Assembly (NCBI RefSeq): GCF_024171895.1
Contig: NZ_JAMTCQ010000009.1
Span: forward strand, 1,241,285 to 1,305,284
Direction of reading: 5' to 3'
Length of the DNA: 64,000 nt
DNA from: Prauserella halophila
GTDB taxonomy: Bacteria > Actinomycetota > Actinomycetes > Mycobacteriales > Pseudonocardiaceae
This document shows, piece after piece, positions 58,949 through 64,000 of the stretch (positions are counted from its first letter, which is position 1; every line of letters starts with the position of its first letter). Both the position numbers and the translations under genes were made by a program. Under the pieces are notes generated by a model that was given only the letters and a program-made list of their open reading frames with translations, was not told the origin of the DNA and did no database searches.

Positions 58949-60427
58949 ATGGACGAGCTTCCGGTCATTCTCGGATCGGGCGCCATCGTCCTGCTCGCGT
59001 CGGTGTTCGCCGTTCGGTTCTCGATCCGGCTCGGGCTGCCGTCGCTGCTGATCTACCTCGGTATCGGGGTGCTGCTGGGCGAGTCCGGCCTCGGTATCGA
59101 GTTCGACAATCCCGAGATCACCCAGAGCCTCGGTCTCGCCGCGCTCGTGATGATCCTGGCCGAAGGCGGGCTGACGACGCGGTGGGAGGCGGTGCGGCCC
59201 GCGCTCGGCCCCGGAATCGCACTGTCCACACTGGCCATTGTCGTCACCGTTCTGGTGGCAGGGTCGGCGCTGCACTGGCTGCTCGACCTCGACTGGCAGG
59301 TCGCCTTCCTGTGGGGTGCCGTACTGGCCAGTACCGATGCGGCGGCCGTGTTCTCCATGCTGCGCGGATCGGGGATCAACCGGCGACTGTCGGGCACCCT
59401 GGAACTGGAGTCCGGTCTCAACGACGCGCCCGCCTACATCGCCGTGGTGCTGTTGGCAGGCGGTGCCGAGGTGGACTGGACATTGCCGCTGGTCGTGCTG
59501 TATCAGCTGGGTGCGGGCGCCGGGATCGGACTGGGGCTCGGCTGGCTCGGTGCCCAGGCGTTGCGGCGGATCGCGCTGCCCGCCACCGGCCTGTATCCGC
59601 TCGCGACGGTCGCCGTGTGCGTGGTCGCCTACTCGGCGGGCCAGCTCGGCCAGGCGTCGGGGCTGCTCGCGACCTACCTCGCCGGCCTCGTGCTCGGCAA
59701 CGCACGGCTGCCGCACCGCGGTGACACACTGTCGTTCGCCGAGGGCCTCGGCTGGATGGCACAGATCGGCCTGTTCGTGCTGCTCGGGCTGTTCGCCTCG
59801 CCGGAGCGGCTGGTCGGCGGCCTCGTGCCCGGCCTCGTCGCCGGTGCGGTGGTCCTCCTGCTCGCACGGCCCGTGTCGGTACTGGTGTCGATGCTGCCGT
59901 TCCGGTTGCCGTGGCGGGAGCAGGTGTTCCTGTCCTGGGCGGGGCTGCGGGGTGCGGTACCGATCGTGCTGGCCACGATCCCGCTGGCCGAGGGACTGCC
60001 CGGAGCGCAGGGCCTGCTGGATGCCGTGTTCGTGATCGTCATCGGGTTCACCCTGCTGCAGGGAGCCCTGCTCAGCCCGGTCGCGCGACTGCTCGGGCTC
60101 GCGCGTACCGGCGAACCGGAGGAGCTCGACGTCGACGCGGCGCCACTGGACGAGCTCGGCGCGGTGCTGCTGCAGATCGAGATCCGCTCGGGGTCCCGGC
60201 TGCACGGCGTCTACCTGCGGGAACTGCGCCTGCCCACCGGTGCGGGCATGAGTCTGGTGGTGCGTGACGGGGCGAGCTTCACCCCCGGTTCCGGGACGCG
60301 GTTGCAGTCGGGGGACCGGCTGCTCGTGGTCACCACGAGCGAAGCGCGCAGCCGCGCCGAGCGCCGGCTCCGTGCCGTCGACCGAGCGGGGCCGCTCGCC
60401 ACGTGGAAGGGCGAGTCCGGCGACTGA
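58949..60427 (+). CDS. Potassium/proton antiporter, CPA1 family with TrkA-C domain
   Basis: About 12-13 membrane helices (1-395) of the NhaP2/CvrA type, with LLGESGLGIEF, EGGLTTRWEAV, ASTDAAAVFSML and ELESGLNDAPAYI (ion-binding Asp). A cytoplasmic TrkA_C/RCK_C domain follows (about 405-475; HGVYLRELRLPTGAGMSLVVRDG). 492 aa. Such proteins export K+ or Na+ in exchange for protons. It follows the two-component system after 167 bp, so the link with that system is only positional. Confidence 0.9.
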   Translation: MDELPVILGSGAIVLLASVFAVRFSIRLGLPSLLIYLGIGVLLGESGLGIEFDNPEITQSLGLAALVMILAEGGLTTRWEAVRPALGPGIALSTLAIVVTVLVAGSALHWLLDLDWQVAFLWGAVLASTDAAAVFSMLRGSGINRRLSGTLELESGLNDAPAYIAVVLLAGGAEVDWTLPLVVLYQLGAGAGIGLGLGWLGAQALRRIALPATGLYPLATVAVCVVAYSAGQLGQASGLLATYLAGLVLGNARLPHRGDTLSFAEGLGWMAQIGLFVLLGLFASPERLVGGLVPGLVAGAVVLLLARPVSVLVSMLPFRLPWREQVFLSWAGLRGAVPIVLATIPLAEGLPGAQGLLDAVFVIVIGFTLLQGALLSPVARLLGLARTGEPEELDVDAAPLDELGAVLLQIEIRSGSRLHGVYLRELRLPTGAGMSLVVRDGASFTPGSGTRLQSGDRLLVVTTSEARSRAERRLRAVDRAGPLATWKGESGD

Positions 60428-60457
60428 CCGCCGACGAGGACCGGGGCGGCCGGGGTG

Positions 60458-60463
60458 GACAAT
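60458..60463 (+). promoter_or_regulatory. -10 element of a leaderless lspA promoter
   Basis: GACAAT ends 6 nt before the GTG at 60470. It differs from TANNNT at the first base but keeps the spacing, and it lies within the short N-terminal extension that would start at 60455. Confidence 0.4.
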
Positions 60464-60469
60464 GGACCG

Positions 60470-61243
60470 GTGAACCCCGAGCGTGAACCCGAGACCGCCA
60501 CGTCCCGCGAGCCGGCGGGTACCGGCGGCCGCTCGCCCCGTTACGTCGTGCTGCTCGCGTCCGTGGCCGTGGTCGTCTATCTGATCGACCTGGTCACGAA
60601 GGTCGCCGCGACGGCCGCGCTGGAGGGCGAGGAACCGGTCCGCATTCTCGGCGGGTTCGTCCACCTGCAGCTCGTCCGCAACCCCTACGCCGCGTTCGGG
60701 ATGGACTTCGGAGGCACGTGGATACTCGCGCTGGTCGCGCTCGCCGTCGTGGGCGTGATCGTCTGGTTCGCCAGGAAACTGCGGTCGACCGGCTGGGCGA
60801 TCGGCCTCGGGCTCGTTCTCGCCGGTGCGCTCGGTAACCTGACCGACCGGGTGTTCCGCGCACCTGCCCCGATGGAGGGGCACGTGATCGACTTCCTGTC
60901 CGTGTTCGGTCCGGACGGCCGGTACTTCCCGGTGTTCAACGCCGCCGACTCGGCCATCACCATCGGCGCGGTACTGATCGTGGTGTTGTCCGTGCTCGGC
61001 AGGGACTACGACGGCACGATCACGCGCGGGCGCAAGCGCAACACCGACACCGACTCCGGCGACGCCGAAGCCGGCGACACCGATACCAACACCGATACCG
61101 ACGCCGAATCGGCCGGGCCGGAGGCCGGTGCTCCTGCGGCCGCTCCCGACGCCGCTCCCGACGCCACGGATGCCGCGTCCGCCGCGGAGGACGGGACGCG
61201 GTCCGGCCGGGCCGCACGGACGAGCCCGGAGGAGGATGCATGA
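60470..61243 (+). CDS. lspA: Signal peptidase II (lipoprotein signal peptidase) LspA
   Basis: Aspartic protease that cleaves prolipoproteins after lipid modification, such as Mce4E encoded here. Four membrane helices and the catalytic Asps: Asp126 in GNLTDRVF and Asp160 in FNAADSAI. A hydrophilic C-terminal tail of about 75 residues rich in Asp, Thr, Ala and Glu extends past the normal end. GTG 60470 gives 257 aa; ATG 60455 would add five residues. Confidence 0.93.
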   Translation: MNPEREPETATSREPAGTGGRSPRYVVLLASVAVVVYLIDLVTKVAATAALEGEEPVRILGGFVHLQLVRNPYAAFGMDFGGTWILALVALAVVGVIVWFARKLRSTGWAIGLGLVLAGALGNLTDRVFRAPAPMEGHVIDFLSVFGPDGRYFPVFNAADSAITIGAVLIVVLSVLGRDYDGTITRGRKRNTDTDSGDAEAGDTDTNTDTDAESAGPEAGAPAAAPDAAPDATDAASAAEDGTRSGRAARTSPEEDA

Positions 61244-62166
61244 GCGCCCGGATGCTGCCCGTCCCGGACGGGCTGGACGGAATGCGGGTCGATGCCGGGC
61301 TGGCCAAACTGCTCGGCCTGTCGCGCACGGCCGTGGCCGACCTCGCCGGTAACGGCGACGTGGTCCTCGACGGAATGCCCGCGGCCAAATCGGACCGCCT
61401 CGTCGCGGGCGGTCTGCTCGAGGTCACGCTGCCCGAACCGGAGGCACCGCCGCAGGTGGTGGCCGAACCGGTCGAGGGGATGAAGGTCCTTCACGAGGAC
61501 GACGACATCGTCGTGGTCGACAAGCCCGTCGGCGTCGCCGTGCACCCGAGCCCGGGCTGGGAGGGGCCGACCGTCATCGGCGGACTCGCTGCGGCGGGCC
61601 TGCGGATCTCCACTTCGGGAGCGGCGGAACGGCAGGGCGTGGTGCACCGCCTCGACGCGGGCACGACCGGCGTGATGGTGGTGGCCAAGAGCGAGTACGC
61701 CTACACGGCGCTCAAACGCGCGTTCAAGGAACGCACGGTGGAGAAGCGCTACCACGCACTGGTGCAGGGACATCCGGATCCGATGCGCGGCACGATCGAC
61801 GCGCCCATCGACCGGCATCCGACCCGTGACTACAAGTTCGCGGTCGTGCAGGGCGGGCGGCCGTCGGTGACGCACTACGAGGTGATCGAGGCGTTCCGTG
61901 CGGCCTCACTGGCCGACGTCAAACTGGAGACGGGCCGCACCCATCAGATCCGCGTGCATTTCTCCGCGCTGCGGCATCCGTGTGTCGGCGACGCGACCTA
62001 CGGTGCGGATCCTGCGCTGGCGAGCAAGCTCGGCGTGACGCGGCAGTGGCTGCATGCGCGGGCGCTCGGATTCGCCCACCCCGCCGACGGCAGGTGGGTC
62101 GAGTTCACGAGCGAGTATCCGGACGATCTCGCCCACGCACTGGAGATCCTGCGCGTCGAGTCCTGA
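61240..62166 (+). CDS. rluD: RluA-family 23S rRNA pseudouridine synthase (RluD-like)
   Basis: N-terminal S4 RNA-binding domain (about 14-75) and pseudouridine synthase domain with HRLDAGTTG, catalytic Asp139. [12 protein letters not shown] is the second family motif. 308 aa. Translation is coupled to lspA by a 4-bp overlap; lspA-rluD linkage is common in Gram-positives. The exact rRNA position modified cannot be read from sequence, so RluD rather than RluC is a convention. Confidence 0.88.
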   Translation: MSARMLPVPDGLDGMRVDAGLAKLLGLSRTAVADLAGNGDVVLDGMPAAKSDRLVAGGLLEVTLPEPEAPPQVVAEPVEGMKVLHEDDDIVVVDKPVGVAVHPSPGWEGPTVIGGLAAAGLRISTSGAAERQGVVHRLDAGTTGVMVVAKSEYAYTALKRAFKERTVEKRYHALVQGHPDPMRGTIDAPIDRHPTRDYKFAVVQGGRPSVTHYEVIEAFRAASLADVKLETGRTHQIRVHFSALRHPCVGDATYGADPALASKLGVTRQWLHARALGFAHPADGRWVEFTSEYPDDLAHALEILRVES

Positions 62167-62199
62167 CTCGGTCCGGGGCCCGAGCAGGCGGAGCGGGTG

Positions 62200-62601
62200 T
62201 CAGGAGCCGTCGGGGCGGGTCCACGAGGCGCTCTGCGGCGGGCCCCACATGCTGATCACGGGGTCGACCGGCGGCTGCGAGCCGTCCGAACCGGACGGTC
62301 CGCCGGTTGCGGGAGCCCCCGCCGGTGGCGCGGCAGCCGGCGGCAGGGGGTTCGGTGCCGTGGGACCGGGCGGTCCGGGGCTCGATGCCGCCGGCGCCGC
62401 TGCGAGCGCGGAGCGCAGGCGAGTGCTGTCGGCTTCGACTCCGACCTGTAGCGGCAGGCCGTAGGCCGACAGGGACAGCAGTCGCCGAGCGGCCTCGCGG
62501 GGATCCAGGCCGGCGCGGGAGGCGATGTCGACGATCGACGCCCGGCCCAGGTCGGCAACAACCTGCAGCAGCCGCGCGTCGACGGGGTCGGTGACGGACA
62601 C
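62200..62601 (-). CDS. Hypothetical protein, small helix-turn-helix-like domain with Pro/Ala-rich tail
   Basis: 133 aa. Residues about 5-55 (LLQVVADLGRASIVDIASRAGLDPREAARRLLSLSAYGLPL) look like a winged-helix start of the Lrp/AsnC or MarR type, quoted in part. A disordered Pro/Ala/Gly linker follows, and a C-terminal WGPPQSASWTRPDGS that looks like a conserved short motif. GTG start at 62601 with a leaderless-type promoter. Convergent with rluD. DNA binding is inferred only from the helix pattern. Confidence 0.65.
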   Translation of the reverse strand: MSVTDPVDARLLQVVADLGRASIVDIASRAGLDPREAARRLLSLSAYGLPLQVGVEADSTRLRSALAAAPAASSPGPPGPTAPNPLPPAAAPPAGAPATGGPSGSDGSQPPVDPVISMWGPPQSASWTRPDGS

Positions 62602-62608
62602 GCCGCCG

Positions 62609-62614
62609 ACAATA
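62609..62614 (-). promoter_or_regulatory. -10 element for the 133-aa gene
   Basis: TATTGT on the minus strand ends 7 nt before the GTG at 62601. It shares a 101-bp divergent region with the DUF885 gene, which also contains a short direct repeat GGTCGAAACAGGCGG. Confidence 0.55.
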
Positions 62615-62688
62615 CCGTCGCCTCCTGCGCGCGCGGCCGCGGTCGAAACAGGCGGTCGAAACAGGCGGCCGGAGGGCGTGACAGCCGT

Positions 62689-62694
62689 TATCCT
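62689..62694 (+). promoter_or_regulatory. -10 element for the DUF885 gene
   Basis: TATCCT ends 8 nt before the ATG at 62703, without a ribosome site between, so the mRNA is probably leaderless or nearly so. Confidence 0.5.
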
Positions 62695-62702
62695 CGTCGT
62701 CC

Positions 62703-64000
62703 ATGGATGACGTCGTGGCGCTCGCCGATGAGTACATGGACCTGATCTTCGATGCGAACCCGATGATGCCGGCGATTCTCGGGATCGATCCCGAGCGAGC
62801 GGGCCTCGAGGACCTCGGGGAGGAGGCGGAGCAGCGGCAGTGGCGCGCCCTCACGGACATCGTCACGCGCGCGAAGGCGATCGACCCGGCGCGGTTGACC
62901 GGCGAGAGCAGGACGACGCGGGAGGTGCTGATCGCATCGGCACAGGCCCGTCTCGAGACGCTCGACGCGAAGACCGTGGAGTTCTGCATCAGCGACGGGT
63001 TCCAGGCGCCGGCCACGGGTGTGCTGATGCTGCTGCCGATGACGCCCGTCACCACGGCGGGGCAGGCAGCCGCACAGCTCGACCGGCTCCGCGCCGTACC
63101 CGGGCACCTGGAGGCGGCTGCCGAGCGGCATCGCACCGGTCTCGGTGCCGGCCGCAGGCCCGTCACCCGCGGCGTGCGGAACGCGATCGCCCACATCGAT
63201 CGTTATCTCGCCGATTCCCGTGCCGATCCGCTGCTGCGCCAGGAGGCACCCGCCGACTCACCCGACTTCGACGCCGAACGGGTGCGGATTCTCGAGGAGT
63301 TCGTCCGGCCCGCGTTCCGCCGGTACCGCGATGTGCTGGAAACAGAGATCCTGCCCCACGGCAGGCCCGACGAGGAGTCCGGGGTGTGCCACGTGCCCGG
63401 CGGGGAGACGATCTACCGTTCGCTGGCGCGGGTGCACACGACGACCGATCGCACCGCCGACGAGCTCCACGACACGGGCCTGCGGCTGATCGGCGAACTG
63501 GCGGGGGAGTACCGCGAGATCGGCGCGCGGGTCTTCGGCACCGACGATCTGCAGGAGATCTTCCGGCGACTGCGGACCGACGGTGAGCTGCGCTGGAACA
63601 ACGGTGACGAGCTGCTGGAGGCGTCCCGGGCGGCCGTGGCGCGCGCGGAGCAGGCCACCCCGGAGTGGTTCGGCACGATCCCGCCGGAATCGTGCGTCGT
63701 GGAGCCCGTGCCCGAGGCGGAGGCACCGGGATCGGCGCCCGCGTACTACCTCGCGCCCGCCACCGACGGGTCACGCCCCGGCATGTACTTCGCCAACACG
63801 TACAAGGCGGAGGAGCGCTTCCGGCACACCGTCGAGGCAACCGCCTTCCACGAGGCTGTTCCCGGTCATCACTTCCAGATCAGCCGCGCACTGGGACTCA
63901 CCGACCTGCCGCTGCTGCGCAGGCTCGGCGACTTCAACGCCTACACCGAAGGCTGGGGACTGTACGCGGAACGGCTGGCGCACGAGATGGGCCTGTACTC
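62703..64000 (+). CDS. DUF885 family metallopeptidase, 5' part (continues past window)
   Basis: 432 codons are visible with no stop. DUF885 proteins are gluzincin-like peptidases. The zinc motif HEAVPGHH begins at His383, and YTEGWGLYAERL with the third ligand Glu follows at about 418-429, the usual arrangement. N-terminal helices (PMMPAILGIDPERAGLEDLG) and GETIYRSLARVHTTTDRTADELHD are typical of the family. No signal peptide, so cytoplasmic. Full-length members have about 550 aa, so roughly 120 residues are missing. Confidence 0.9.
   Translation, partial: MDDVVALADEYMDLIFDANPMMPAILGIDPERAGLEDLGEEAEQRQWRALTDIVTRAKAIDPARLTGESRTTREVLIASAQARLETLDAKTVEFCISDGFQAPATGVLMLLPMTPVTTAGQAAAQLDRLRAVPGHLEAAAERHRTGLGAGRRPVTRGVRNAIAHIDRYLADSRADPLLRQEAPADSPDFDAERVRILEEFVRPAFRRYRDVLETEILPHGRPDEESGVCHVPGGETIYRSLARVHTTTDRTADELHDTGLRLIGELAGEYREIGARVFGTDDLQEIFRRLRTDGELRWNNGDELLEASRAAVARAEQATPEWFGTIPPESCVVEPVPEAEAPGSAPAYYLAPATDGSRPGMYFANTYKAEERFRHTVEATAFHEAVPGHHFQISRALGLTDLPLLRRLGDFNAYTEGWGLYAERLAHEMGLY

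Overview
The window is high-GC DNA from an actinobacterium. GTG starts are frequent, genes overlap tightly by GTGA or ATGA, many start codons sit 5-8 nt after a TANNNT hexamer (leaderless-type promoters), and IdeR, Wag31, SepF and a complete Mce operon are present. An mce4-type steroid locus without obvious mycobacterial genes around it suggests the order Pseudonocardiales (Pseudonocardiaceae); the genus cannot be fixed by eye. No rRNA, tRNA, CRISPR array, transposase or phage gene was recognised.

Region 1 (1-8.9 kb) is housekeeping. It holds the end of a DUF4192 gene, then a minus-strand ideR-galK-galE operon (iron regulator plus Leloir galactose enzymes). A rhodanese-type sulfurtransferase follows, then acuC next to a 971-aa GNAT/acyl-CoA-ligase fusion that looks like a Pat-type protein acetyltransferase. 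The last two probably form a reversible lysine-acetylation pair.

Region 2 (8.9-35.6 kb) is a steroid (cholesterol or phytosterol) uptake and degradation island. A minus-strand fadE26-fadE27-fadD17-like operon diverges from a 14-gene plus-strand operon: alcohol dehydrogenase, SDR, aldehyde dehydrogenase, SDR, yrbE4A-yrbE4B, mce4A-F and two Mce-associated proteins. After it come a glycosyltransferase/methyltransferase/alpha-alpha-toroid cluster with a convergent second methyltransferase, and then a FAD dehydrogenase-ferredoxin-KstD operon. Four sites matching or nearly matching the KstR operator (TNNAACNNGTTNNA) lie in the three intergenic regions in front of these transcription units, so one repressor probably controls the island.

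Region 3 (35.6-51.8 kb) is the division and cell-wall (dcw) cluster: murE-murF-mraY-murD-ftsW-murG-murC-ftsQ-ftsZ-pgeF-yggS-sepF-yggT-wag31. The usual 5' half (mraZ, rsmH, ftsL, ftsI) is not here; kstD lies directly upstream of murE. The genes make the UDP-MurNAc-pentapeptide and lipids I and II, polymerise septal glycan and build the Z-ring and polar growth machinery.

Region 4 (51.8-64 kb) starts with a membrane protein carrying a Cys/His motif, then ileS behind a translational T-box leader that is preceded by seven 17-bp tandem repeats. Next is a small poly-Asp membrane-anchored protein with an OmpR-type two-component system. A K+/H+ antiporter, lspA, an RluA-family pseudouridine synthase, a small HTH-like protein and the 5' part of a DUF885 metallopeptidase gene complete the window.
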